From: Ktedonobacter racemifer
GTDB taxonomy: Bacteria; Chloroflexota; DTOL01; JACQYG01
Assembly (NCBI GenBank): GCA_020723545.1
Contig: DYIS01000151.1
Coordinates: 1 to 6,409 of the forward strand
Length of the DNA stretch: 6,409 nucleotides
Direction of reading: 5' to 3'
Shown here: positions 1-6,042 of the stretch, piece after piece
Layout of the letters: each line of letters opens with the position of its first letter
Numbering within the stretch: the first letter of the stretch is position 1
The notes under the pieces: generated by a model
The model's input: the letters and a program-made list of their open reading frames with translations, nothing else
Told to the model about the DNA's origin: nothing
The model's database searches: none
Made by a program: the position numbers and the translations under genes

Positions 1-19
1 AGCGCAGAGAAATTTATAG

Positions 20-90
20 TGTCCTTTGCGTCCTTTGCCCCGATACTTTGATTCTATGTAATGTATCGGGGCTTTGCGCTCTTTGCGGTG
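20..90. repeat. CTTTGC 9-bp-period repeats flanking a 10-bp inverted repeat
   Basis: Four CTTTGC units start at 24, 33, 72 and 81, giving two pairs each with a 9-bp period. Between the pairs lies a perfect inverted repeat, GCCCCGATAC (37-46) and GTATCGGGGC (63-72), with a 16-nt AT-rich loop. The element lies just downstream of dnaN, so the stem could help end that transcript. However, no run of U follows the stem on either strand: the minus strand continues with AAAGGACGCA and the plus strand with TTTGCGCTCTTT. It therefore does not fit a standard intrinsic terminator. Tandem CGCAAAG-type motifs are, as I recall, common in intergenic DNA of several phyla, with no agreed function. A dispersed intergenic repeat is the most cautious reading. 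Confidence 0.6.
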
Positions 91-131
91 AAAAATCTCC
101 AACTGCGTAAGTCCTCCTAGTAAAGGATCTG

Positions 132-1271
132 TCACTTCGGAATGTGCATGGGCATGATCACGTGAGTGAAGCCCTCTCCCCCCACCGGATGCACCACGCC
201 TGGGCTGGAAGGTCCGGTCATCTCCAGGCTGACCTGCTGGGTGGCGATCACCCCCAGCACATCGGTGAGATAGCGGGCATTGAAGGCGATTTGCGCCTGC
301 TCCCCGTCGATGATGGCGTCCAGCTCCCCGACGTTATCGCCCACCTCGGCCGCGGTGGCCGCCACGAGTATCCTGCCGGGGGTTAACTCCTCACCGGGGT
401 GTACCTGCAGGCGCACGATGTTGGCAGAGTCTCGAGCAAAAAAGGAGGCGATGCGCGTGGCCTTCAAGAAATCGTCAGTATTGACCACCACCCTGGTCTT
501 GTAAGACGCGGGGATGATCTGCTGATAGTTAGGGAATTGCCCCTCGATCAATCGTGAGACCACCTCCACGTTGGGCAGGCGGAACAGGATCTGGCTCTTA
601 TTGGGAGTGACGGTGATCTCCACCGGCTCGGTCTCCTCGCCGATGATGCGGGATACCTCCAGCATGGTACGAGCCGGGACTATGACCTCCAGTTTCTCTG
701 GGATAGAGCTCGGCAGGTTGACGGTTCTCACAGAAAGGCGGAAGCCATCGGCGGCAGCCATGGTCAAATGGCTATCGGTGAAAGAGACCAAAACCCCCGC
801 CAACACCGGCCGGGTGTCGTCGGTGGCAGCGGAAAAGGCCACTTGGGTGATCATCTCTTTGAGCAGGGCAGGTTCGATAGTGGTGGTGGCAGCCTCGCTG
901 ACCGTGGGGATGATCGGGAACTTCTCGGCGTCCTTGCCCTTGATGTTGGCCTCGAAACGGCCGCACTTAAGGTGCAACGACTGGGTACGCACCAAGAGTT
1001 CCATATCTATCTTCTCGTTGGGCAGGGAGTTCACGAATTCGGTCAACAGCCGTGCTGGAATGGTGATGGCGCCCTCATCCTCGACCTTAGTGCCTATCCA
1101 ACAGGTGATGCCGATCTCCAGATTGGTGGCTGATAGCTTCAGGCGTGACTGGTCGGTGGCGATCATGACGTTGCTCAGGATATCCAGGCCCATGCTGGCT
1201 CGGGCAGCCACCGCTCGGCCCGCAATGGCCAAGCCCTTAGCCAGGTTTTCTTGCAAGCAGGAAACTTTCAT
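132..1271 (-). CDS. dnaN: DNA polymerase III sliding clamp, beta subunit
   Basis: This is the ring-shaped clamp that tethers DNA polymerase III and other repair and replication proteins to DNA in the cytoplasm, working as a dimer of three-domain subunits. The 379 residues are close to the family norm (366 in E. coli). Family hallmarks appear in order: the N-terminal MKVSCLQENLAKGL, an EKFPIIP stretch at 117-123 before domain 2, DDTRPVLAGV at 151-160, AADGFRLS at 173-180, EGQFPNYQQIIP at 243-254 leading into domain 3, and the C-terminal HVIMPMHIP (370-378), equivalent to the YVVMPMRL tail of E. coli that forms part of the partner-binding pocket. The ATG at 1271 is preceded by GAGGAGGT (1285-1278) with 6-nt spacing. 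The gene directly upstream is a divergent padR and not dnaA, so this is not the classic dnaA-dnaN arrangement. No truncation or frameshift is seen. Confidence 0.97.
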   Translation of the reverse strand: MKVSCLQENLAKGLAIAGRAVAARASMGLDILSNVMIATDQSRLKLSATNLEIGITCWIGTKVEDEGAITIPARLLTEFVNSLPNEKIDMELLVRTQSLHLKCGRFEANIKGKDAEKFPIIPTVSEAATTTIEPALLKEMITQVAFSAATDDTRPVLAGVLVSFTDSHLTMAAADGFRLSVRTVNLPSSIPEKLEVIVPARTMLEVSRIIGEETEPVEITVTPNKSQILFRLPNVEVVSRLIEGQFPNYQQIIPASYKTRVVVNTDDFLKATRIASFFARDSANIVRLQVHPGEELTPGRILVAATAAEVGDNVGELDAIIDGEQAQIAFNARYLTDVLGVIATQQVSLEMTGPSSPGVVHPVGGEGFTHVIMPMHIPK

Positions 1272-1332
1272 GTCCAGACCTCCTCACCTGTAGTACCCTG
1301 GAAATTGGCGCTTCGTTGGGACGTCGTGCCAC

Positions 1333-1375
1333 TTAAGTATGCTTAAAGTATACTACACGCCGCCAGCCAACGCAA
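1333..1375 (-). promoter_or_regulatory. Candidate dnaN promoter with small inverted repeat
   Basis: Read on the minus strand, TATACT (1352-1347) is a good -10. A weak -35, TTGCGT (1375-1370), lies 17 bp further upstream. Transcription would begin near 1340, leaving a 5' leader of about 70 nt before dnaN. Directly downstream of the -10 is a perfect short inverted repeat, TTAAG-TATG-CTTAA (1333-1346), which covers the expected start point and could be an operator or simply AT-rich promoter DNA. The -35 matches the consensus at only three positions, so the call rests mainly on the -10 and its location. Confidence 0.4.
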
Positions 1376-1484
1376 GGTCTGTCTCACCATCCCCTGGCGA
1401 GCATCCTCAAAATGGCCCTAACGCCTTTCTCTTGGGTTTTCCAGGGGTTTCCCAGGCGGTGCATTCAATTCAATGAGGACGGCC

Positions 1485-1513
1485 TTGACTGTCGGTCCTG
1501 CCTAAGATATAAT
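1485..1513 (+). promoter_or_regulatory. Strong sigma70-type promoter of padR-MFS operon
   Basis: TTGACT (1485-1490) and a perfect TATAAT (1508-1513) are separated by exactly 17 bp. This is a near-consensus housekeeping promoter. The predicted start is close to 1520, giving a leader of about 64 nt before the padR ATG. No other promoter is evident between padR and the MFS gene, so both genes are probably transcribed from here. Confidence 0.8.
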
Positions 1514-1542
1514 ATCGATTACCGATAACGTTATGCGATAAT
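1511..1542. promoter_or_regulatory. Compound palindromic operator, probably PadR-bound
   Basis: Three overlapping symmetric elements sit at the transcription start: TATCG-N5-CGATA (1513-1527), the perfect 10-bp palindrome ATAACGTTAT (1525-1534), and TTAT-GCG-ATAA (1531-1541). The recurring unit is CGATWA, at 1516, 1523 and 1536. Position over the -10 and start point is classic for repression. PadR-family proteins bind as dimers to inverted repeats in their own promoters, so autoregulation is the natural inference. The exact binding sequence of this protein is unknown. Confidence 0.55.
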
Positions 1543-1583
1543 GTAGGGCGGTACTGGCGGCATCCACGCGGTTGGGGGAGCCC

Positions 1584-1889
1584 ATGCTACGCGACTTTTT
1601 CCTCAGTTCCATTAAAGTACATATCCTTTACCACGCCAGCCAGGGCCCGGTGTACGGAATTGAGATGATGGAAGAGCTAAGACGCCACGGCTACGAGCTT
1701 AGCCCCGGCACTCTCTACCCTACCCTCCACGCTTTGGAAAAAGCAGGTTATCTGCGGCAGGAGGTGGCGGTGGTGAAGGGAAAAGTGCGCAAGTACTACA
1801 CGATCACCGATGCGGGCAGCAAGGTCCTGGAGGCGGCCAGGGTGAAGATCAAGGAACTGGTCTGGGAGGTATTGACCGACAAGAAGTGA
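1584..1889 (+). CDS. PadR-family transcriptional regulator
   Basis: This is a small winged-helix DNA-binding protein, 101 residues from the ATG at 1584. The diagnostic PadR stretch is clear: LRDFFLSSIKVHILYHA at the N terminus, VYGIEMMEELRRHGYELS (23-40), GTLYPTLHALEKAGYL (42-57) as the recognition helix region, then a wing with KVRKYYTITDAG (67-78). A short C-terminal helix (about 82-97) should mediate dimerisation, which places it with the short PadR proteins. I preferred ATG 1584 to the in-frame TTG at 1572 because GGGGGAG (1574-1580) lies upstream of the ATG, though only 3 nt away, while the TTG has no ribosome site and the family usually begins near this Met. PadR proteins commonly repress their own operon and are relieved by aromatic or drug-like ligands. 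The MFS transporter 34 nt downstream is the likely co-regulated target. Ligand not predictable from sequence. Confidence 0.92.
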   Translation: MLRDFFLSSIKVHILYHASQGPVYGIEMMEELRRHGYELSPGTLYPTLHALEKAGYLRQEVAVVKGKVRKYYTITDAGSKVLEAARVKIKELVWEVLTDKK

Positions 1890-1909
1890 CCACACTGGAT
1901 TCATTTGTT

Positions 1910-1915
1910 GAGGAG
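1910..1915 (+). promoter_or_regulatory. Ribosome binding site deciding GTG start of MFS gene
   Basis: GAGGAG lies 8 nt upstream of the GTG at 1924. The next in-frame ATG (1972) falls inside the first membrane segment and would remove the conserved amino-terminal region, so the GTG start is favoured. Confidence 0.7.
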
Positions 1916-1923
1916 ATATCGTA

Positions 1924-3129
1924 GTGAACGAGAGGAAACGTGTGTTCGGCCTGAGCCCGAACGTCTTCTTCATGGGGCTGGTGAGCTTGTTCACTGACGT
2001 ATCCAGCGAGATGACGCTGACCGTGCTACCACTCTTCCTGGCCAACGTCCTGGGGGTGAAGACCTCCATCATCGGGCTGATCGAGGGCATCGCCGAGAGC
2101 ACGGCCACCCTGCTGAAGATCTTCTCTGGCTGGTTTTCCGACCGCCTGGGCAAACGTAAAGGATTGACCGTACTGGGATACGGGCTTTCGGCGTTGACCA
2201 AGCCATTATTATATTTCGCCAACAACTGGCCTTTTGTCCTGGCCATTCGCTTCACCGATCGGGTGGGCAAGGGCCTGCGTACGGCGCCCCGGGATGCCCT
2301 GGTGGCGGATTCCGCCAATGGCAACAACCTGGGCCGCTCCTTTGGCTTCCACCGGGCCATGGACACCGCCGGCGCCACCCTGGGCGTGGCCTTGGCTGCG
2401 GCCATCATATATCTGAGCCAAAGGGGTGGCCTGAACCTGATCCGCAGCACCTATCAGCATCTGGTGTTGGCGGCCATGATCCCGGCGTTCCTGGCCGTAG
2501 CCATCCTGGGACAGTTCGTGCAAGAGGTCAAAAGACCAATGACGAAGTCGGCAGCGGTGCCCTCGTTTTCGCTCAAGGGCCTTGGCCCTCGGTTCAGGAT
2601 CTTCCTGGCCATCGTCATCATCTTCACGTTAGGTAACTCCAGCGATGCGTTCCTCATCCTGCGCGCCCAGAACTTGGGGCTCTCGGTCCTGGAGATCTTC
2701 GTTATGCTGACGATGTTCAACCTTTTGTATGCGCTGGTCTCCTGGCCCGCCGGTGCTCTGTCCGATCGGGTAGGACGCCGCACCCTTATCGTGATGGGAT
2801 GGTCGGTATACGGCCTGGTCTACCTGGGTTTTGCCGCCGCCAGCACGGCCTGGCAGGTCTGGGCCTTGTACGTGATCTACGGGATCTACTACGGGTTCTT
2901 CGAGGGAGTAGGGAAAGCGCTGGTGGCCGATGTGGTGCCCTGGTCAGAGCAAAGGGGGACGGCCTATGGGCTCTATAACGGTGCCGTGGGCCTGACTACC
3001 CTGCCAGCTAGCTTCATCGCCGGTGTTCTGTGGCAAGCGGTTGGCCCCGCTGCGCCATTTGTATTCGGTGCCGCGTTGGCCCTCCTGGCCGCAGTGCTCC
3101 TGGTGGTCTGGCTCAAACCTAAAGGTTAA
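1924..3129 (+). CDS. Major facilitator superfamily transporter, MJ1317-like
   Basis: This is a 401-residue inner-membrane transporter, a typical length for a 12-helix MFS protein. Hydrophobic segments alternate with short charged loops throughout. The loop 2-3 motif A is seen twice: GWFSDRLGKRKG at 69-80 in the first half and GALSDRVGRRT at 277-287 in the second half. The segments FTDVSSEM (23-30), DRVGKGLRTAPRDAL (112-126), FGFHRAMDT (140-148) and EGVGKALVADVVP (327-339) match my recollection of the MJ1317-like MFS branch, whose substrates are mostly unknown. The loop between helices 6 and 7 (about 200-223) is basic, as expected for the cytoplasmic side. It starts with GTG and probably shares the padR transcript. 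Pairing with a PadR regulator suggests efflux of a toxic or aromatic compound, but the substrate is inference only. The stop codon overlaps the -35 of the next gene's promoter. Confidence 0.93.
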   Translation: MNERKRVFGLSPNVFFMGLVSLFTDVSSEMTLTVLPLFLANVLGVKTSIIGLIEGIAESTATLLKIFSGWFSDRLGKRKGLTVLGYGLSALTKPLLYFANNWPFVLAIRFTDRVGKGLRTAPRDALVADSANGNNLGRSFGFHRAMDTAGATLGVALAAAIIYLSQRGGLNLIRSTYQHLVLAAMIPAFLAVAILGQFVQEVKRPMTKSAAVPSFSLKGLGPRFRIFLAIVIIFTLGNSSDAFLILRAQNLGLSVLEIFVMLTMFNLLYALVSWPAGALSDRVGRRTLIVMGWSVYGLVYLGFAAASTAWQVWALYVIYGIYYGFFEGVGKALVADVVPWSEQRGTAYGLYNGAVGLTTLPASFIAGVLWQAVGPAAPFVFGAALALLAAVLLVVWLKPKG

Positions 3130-3154
3130 CAGCGGGCAAAGTTTGTTGTATACT
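3126..3154 (+). promoter_or_regulatory. Sigma70-type promoter of the ggt-like gene
   Basis: TTAACA (3126-3131, five of six consensus bases) and TATACT (3149-3154) are separated by exactly 17 bp. The -35 overlaps the TAA stop codon of the MFS gene (3127-3129). Transcription should begin near 3161, giving a leader of about 220 nt. The ggt-like gene is therefore probably transcribed independently of padR-MFS, although read-through cannot be excluded because I see no terminator after the MFS gene. Confidence 0.75.
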
Positions 3155-3164
3155 GATCATACAA
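3146..3164. promoter_or_regulatory. Inverted-repeat operator over the ggt -10 region
   Basis: TTGTAT (3146-3151) and ATACAA (3159-3164) form a perfect 6-bp inverted repeat around a 7-bp spacer. It covers the -10 and the likely transcription start, the usual site for a repressor. TTGTAT/ATACAA half sites recall operators of GntR-family regulators, but that is analogy. The sequence differs from the CGATWA elements upstream of padR, so a regulator encoded elsewhere is more likely than this PadR. Confidence 0.5.
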
Positions 3165-3370
3165 CTCACGCCCCATGCGACCCCGTGGCGGAGCTACGGC
3201 GTATTCTAGGCGTGTGGCGGGAGCAATGGTCCGGTGGCGCGCTTCCGCCACGACGATCGAGCAAGCGCTACCATTGCGATTACGGCCGCAACCGTCCCTG
3301 GCCTTATCGTGTACCAGACGTGAGGGAGAACGATACAGCAGGTTATCTGTGTCTTACCTGCGGTGTCCTC
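3165..3370 (+). promoter_or_regulatory. Long 5' leader of ggt-like gene with possible alternative stems
   Basis: About 220 nt separate the predicted start point from the ATG. GTGGCG occurs three times (3185, 3214, 3234). All copies can pair with the single CGCCAC at 3246-3251; the first two extend to GTGGCGG with CCGCCAC (7 bp). The third gives a compact hairpin with a 6-nt loop. A further stem, GCAGGT (3338-3343) with ACCTGC (3356-3361), ends 9 nt before the Shine-Dalgarno site. I recognise no known riboswitch or T-box sequence here and no convincing leader peptide. The regulatory role is conjecture. Confidence 0.3.
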
Positions 3371-3382
3371 AAGGAGAACCGT

Positions 3383-4999
3383 ATGCCTGAACCACGTATC
3401 AGCGGGGAGATCTACCCTTCTCGTCGCTCCGTTGTCATGAGCAAGAACGGCATGGTGGCGACGAGCCACCCCTTAGCGGCACAGGCGGGCCTGCGTATGC
3501 TCCTTGCCGGCGGCAACGCAGTGGACGCAGCCGTCGCAACGGCGGCTGCCCTTTGCGTCGTCGAGCCGATGTCCACCGGTCTTGGCGGCGATGCCTTCGC
3601 TATCCTCTATTGGGCCAAGGACGGAGACATCAAAGCCCTCAACGCCAGTGGCCGCGCGCCTTTGGAGGCGCAACTGGAAGACTTCCGGGCGCGGGGGCTG
3701 ACCGAGATGCCCACGACCGGCATGCTTCCGGTCACCGTACCTGGTGCCGTTGACGGTTATGCGACTATCCTTGAAGCCTATGGGAGGCTGAGCCTGAGCA
3801 AGGTTTTAGAGCCAGCCATCGAATATGCCCAGGATGGCTTCCCCGTCACTGAGATTGTAAGTCGCTACTGGCATATGCAGGTGCAGAAACTCTCGGCTAC
3901 ACCTGATGCCGCTCAAACGTATCTTTCCAATGGGCATCCTCCGCGTGCCGGTGAGATCTTTCGACAGCCTAACCTGGCCCAGACCTTATGCCAGATCGCC
4001 AGCGAAGGGCGAGACGCGTTTTATCTCGGCGAGATCACGCAGAAGATCGTGGGGTTCTCTCAGGAGAATGGGGGGCTTCTGTCAACGGAAGATTTCAAGC
4101 GACATCGCTCCGATTGGATCGAGCCTATTTGGGTCGATTATCGCGGCTATCTAGTCTACAAGTGCCCGCCCAACGGCCAGGGCTTGGCCGCGCTCCTCGC
4201 CCTCAACATCGTTGAGGGCTTTGACCTTAGCTCGATGGCCCACAATTCGGCCGACGCGCTCCATATTTCAATCGAGGCTATGAAGCTGGGCTTCGCCGAT
4301 GCCTATGAGTATGTAGCCGATCCGGAGTTTGCGGATATCCCATTAAGGGAATTGTTGTCGAAATCCTATGCTGAGGAAAGACGAAAGATGCTGGACACGC
4401 GGCAGGCGGCCACCCACGTCCGACCGGGGGTTCCGGTCACAAGTGACACGGTCTATCTGACCGCGGCAGACCGATGGGGCAATGCGATCTCACTTATCAA
4501 CAGCCTGTACATGGGCTTCGGCTCGGGGATGGTCGCGGGCGACACGGGCATCTGCCTCCAGAACCGTGGTGCGCTATTCTCCCTCGACCCGGCCCATCGC
4601 AACCGCCTTGAGCCCGGCAAGCGCCCATATCACACGATTATGCCGGCAATGGTCACTCGTAACGGCAAGCTGTTTATGAGCTACGGGGTGATGGGCGGCT
4701 TTATGCAGCCCCAGGGCCATCTACAAGTACTGTGCAACATCGTCGACTGGGGCCTGAACGTCCAAGAGGCCCTGGACGCGCCCCGGTTCATGGTCACTCA
4801 AGGCAAGCAGGTGGCGCTGGAATCCCGCCTGACGGGCCAAGTCATAGACGGCCTGGCCCGCCGTGGCCACGAAGTCGTCGTCCGCGAAGGCTGGACGGCT
4901 GGTTTCGGCGGCGGGCAGATCATCGCTGTGGATCCAATCAGCGGCGTGTGGTTGGGCGCCAGCGACCCGCGCAAGGATGGGTGCGGAGTGGCTTACTGA
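3383..4999 (+). CDS. ggt: Gamma-glutamyltransferase-family Ntn hydrolase (YwrD-like)
   Basis: This is a 538-residue member of the GGT family: N-terminal-nucleophile hydrolases that cleave themselves into large and small subunits and then hydrolyse or transfer an acyl group from an amide. The family N-terminal block is clear: MVATSHPLAAQAG (24-36), LAGGNAVDAAVATAAAL (41-57), EPMSTGLGGDAF (61-72). The predicted nucleophile is Thr356 in SDTVYL, aligned by eye with Thr391 of E. coli GGT, so autocleavage would give about 355- and 183-residue chains, as in true GGTs. The oxyanion glycines (G438-G439) and the terminal LGASDPRKDG are present. No signal peptide or lipobox is seen, so it is probably cytoplasmic. 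The ATG is fixed by AAGGAG (3371-3376) with 6-nt spacing. Residues that hold the glutamate group in E. coli GGT are mostly replaced, so the acyl substrate may not be gamma-glutamyl; relatives include cephalosporin acylases. The symbol is a family label. Confidence 0.92.
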   Translation: MPEPRISGEIYPSRRSVVMSKNGMVATSHPLAAQAGLRMLLAGGNAVDAAVATAAALCVVEPMSTGLGGDAFAILYWAKDGDIKALNASGRAPLEAQLEDFRARGLTEMPTTGMLPVTVPGAVDGYATILEAYGRLSLSKVLEPAIEYAQDGFPVTEIVSRYWHMQVQKLSATPDAAQTYLSNGHPPRAGEIFRQPNLAQTLCQIASEGRDAFYLGEITQKIVGFSQENGGLLSTEDFKRHRSDWIEPIWVDYRGYLVYKCPPNGQGLAALLALNIVEGFDLSSMAHNSADALHISIEAMKLGFADAYEYVADPEFADIPLRELLSKSYAEERRKMLDTRQAATHVRPGVPVTSDTVYLTAADRWGNAISLINSLYMGFGSGMVAGDTGICLQNRGALFSLDPAHRNRLEPGKRPYHTIMPAMVTRNGKLFMSYGVMGGFMQPQGHLQVLCNIVDWGLNVQEALDAPRFMVTQGKQVALESRLTGQVIDGLARRGHEVVVREGWTAGFGGGQIIAVDPISGVWLGASDPRKDGCGVAY

Positions 5000-5040
5000 G
5001 CGGTAATGCCCAGCGTTGCCAGCGGTGGCTCGAGGTTTCA

Positions 5041-5063
5041 GGAGGAGGGCTGGGCCCCCTTTC
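5041..5063. other. Imperfect stem-loop between convergent genes
   Basis: The 62-bp gap between the ggt-like stop and the acetamidase stop contains GGAGG-A-GGGC, a TGG loop, then GCCC-C-CTTTC. This is a GC-rich stem with one mismatch and two G-U pairs that ends at the TGA of the minus-strand gene. It could slow polymerase from either side, but no U-tract follows on either strand, so it is a weak terminator candidate. Confidence 0.25.
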
Positions 5064-5949
5064 ACATGAAGATCGCCTTGGGCAGTACTGCCCGCACCGC
5101 CGGCAGGACGTCCACCAATTGGGTGATGCGCAGGTCCACCGCCAGGCTACAGAGGATGTAGGCGTCTTCCCTGGAGAGGCCCTTCTCCGTTTGCAGGTAG
5201 TCGATCATATCCAGGAGGGCCTGCTTGGTGGCCTCCTCCAGGGTCTTGCCATAGGCGATGGTGATGTAGGCGGTGGGCGTCTCCAGCCGAGGGCGGGGGA
5301 TGTGTTCTGCCTTGTGCAGGTTGATCTGCATGGTGATGGTGGCGTCGCATTCGATGGCCGTGCCGCAGACCTCGCCGTCGCCTTGGGCGGCGTGGCAATC
5401 ACCGATGGCCAATAGCGCCCCAGGCACGAAGACGGGGAGCAGGAGCGTCGTCCCAACCACGATATCCTTGTTGTCCAGGTTGCCCCCATAGTCCCCAGGC
5501 GGGATGTTGGCCACCGGCTCGCCGGCTGGGGCCACCCCTACCACGCCCGGGAAGGGACGGAGAGGGATGCGGATGCCCGGCGCGAAATCCCCAAAGCCCT
5601 CCCTCAGGGGGATGATCTTGGTGTAGGGGTTGGGGAACTCCGCGGCCAGGAAGCCAAAGTTGGGGATGATCACCGAAAGCCCCTTGGCGGCGGGGGTGAT
5701 CTCCTGGAAAAGGATCTCCAAGGTGTCCCCCGGCTCTGCCCCTTCGATATAGATGGGCCCTGTAGCTGGCAAGACGTGGGAGAAATCGATGTCGACGGGG
5801 AGCTGATCGGCCCGGGCGATCACGTTGTCTAGGGCGTCCCTGGTCTCTAGGACCACCGTGTCTCCCGGTGAGATGCGCAACGCCGGCTGGGCCTTGGGGT
5901 CCATGGTATAGACCACTTTATCTCGGCCAAGGAGATGGGTTCGAGCCAT
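5062..5949 (-). CDS. Acetamidase/formamidase family protein (FmdA/AmdA)
   Basis: This 295-residue protein belongs to the FmdA_AmdA family, whose characterised members hydrolyse short amides such as formamide and acetamide to the acid and ammonia in the cytoplasm. Length is typical for the short bacterial type. Conserved blocks appear in order: ISPGDTVVLETRDA (26-39), GPIYIEGAEPGDTLEI (64-79), the DFAPGIRIPLRPFPGVVGVAP core (121-141), GGNLDNKDI (155-163), VPGALLAIGDCHAAQGDGEVCGTAIE (175-200, with the Asp/His/Glu-rich signature tied to the active site), and a C-terminal GLSREDAYILCSLAVDLRITQLVD helix pair (257-280). The frame is open to 6042, but the promoter overlaps that extension, so ATG 5949 is correct. 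Substrate cannot be assigned from sequence. It is convergent with the ggt-like gene and transcribed alone. Confidence 0.92.
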   Translation of the reverse strand: MARTHLLGRDKVVYTMDPKAQPALRISPGDTVVLETRDALDNVIARADQLPVDIDFSHVLPATGPIYIEGAEPGDTLEILFQEITPAAKGLSVIIPNFGFLAAEFPNPYTKIIPLREGFGDFAPGIRIPLRPFPGVVGVAPAGEPVANIPPGDYGGNLDNKDIVVGTTLLLPVFVPGALLAIGDCHAAQGDGEVCGTAIECDATITMQINLHKAEHIPRPRLETPTAYITIAYGKTLEEATKQALLDMIDYLQTEKGLSREDAYILCSLAVDLRITQLVDVLPAVRAVLPKAIFM

Positions 5950-5954
5950 GAGAA

Positions 5955-5977
5955 ACCTCCTTTTCGCTGGCAAGCGA
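5955..5977 (-). promoter_or_regulatory. Consensus Shine-Dalgarno with adjacent hairpin
   Basis: AAGGAGGT (5962-5955 on the minus strand) lies 5 nt before the ATG at 5949, close to a perfect anti-16S match, and decides the start. Immediately upstream is a perfect short hairpin, TCGCT-TGCC-AGCGA (5977-5964). It leaves the ribosome site single-stranded and may stabilise the mRNA end or affect initiation; its role is inference. Confidence 0.7.
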
Positions 5978-6013
5978 TTTGTCTCTCGTCCCCTGTGTTT
6001 GTCTACATTTTCC

Positions 6014-6042
6014 AGTATACTGCTATCTCGGGGAGATGTCAA
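6014..6042 (-). promoter_or_regulatory. Consensus sigma70-type promoter of acetamidase gene
   Basis: On the minus strand TTGACA (6042-6037), exactly 17 bp, then TATACT (6019-6014) form a near-perfect housekeeping promoter. Transcription should begin near 6007, giving a leader of about 58 nt. The predicted start lies downstream of the ATG at 6042, so the longer 326-residue reading cannot be made from this transcript. Confidence 0.85.

Noticed and set aside
37..72. Stem-loop read as a rho-independent terminator of dnaN
   Set aside because: The stem is strong, but AAAGGACGCA and not a U-run follows it on the dnaN strand, and the loop is long.
571..1293. Plus-strand 240-residue frame opposite dnaN
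   Set aside because: It lies wholly antisense to a clear dnaN and reads as low-complexity Ser/Arg/Ala sequence with no family features.
1572..1583. TTG start for padR four codons upstream
   Set aside because: No ribosome site precedes the TTG, and the GGGGGAG between the two candidates favours ATG 1584. The short 3-nt spacing leaves some doubt.
1677..2450. Minus-strand 257-residue frame across padR and the MFS gene
   Set aside because: It spans two well-supported plus-strand genes and the gap between them, with Arg/Pro-rich composition typical of an antisense shadow.
3023..3382. Upstream in-frame extension of the ggt-like gene
   Set aside because: It overlaps the MFS coding end and the promoter, and the GGT homology begins just after ATG 3383, which has a good ribosome site.
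3175..3390. 71-residue frame in the ggt leader that overlaps the ggt start codon
   Set aside because: It could act as a translationally coupled leader peptide, but its ATG has no clear Shine-Dalgarno site and the Arg-rich product has no recognisable feature.
4732..5415. Plus-strand 227-residue frame over the ggt end and acetamidase gene
   Set aside because: It crosses the convergent junction and overlaps two recognised families in other frames; the translation is Arg/Gly-rich and unrecognisable.
5950..6042. N-terminal extension of the acetamidase gene to 6042
   Set aside because: The extension contains the promoter itself and the transcript should begin near 6007. The strong ribosome site precedes ATG 5949.
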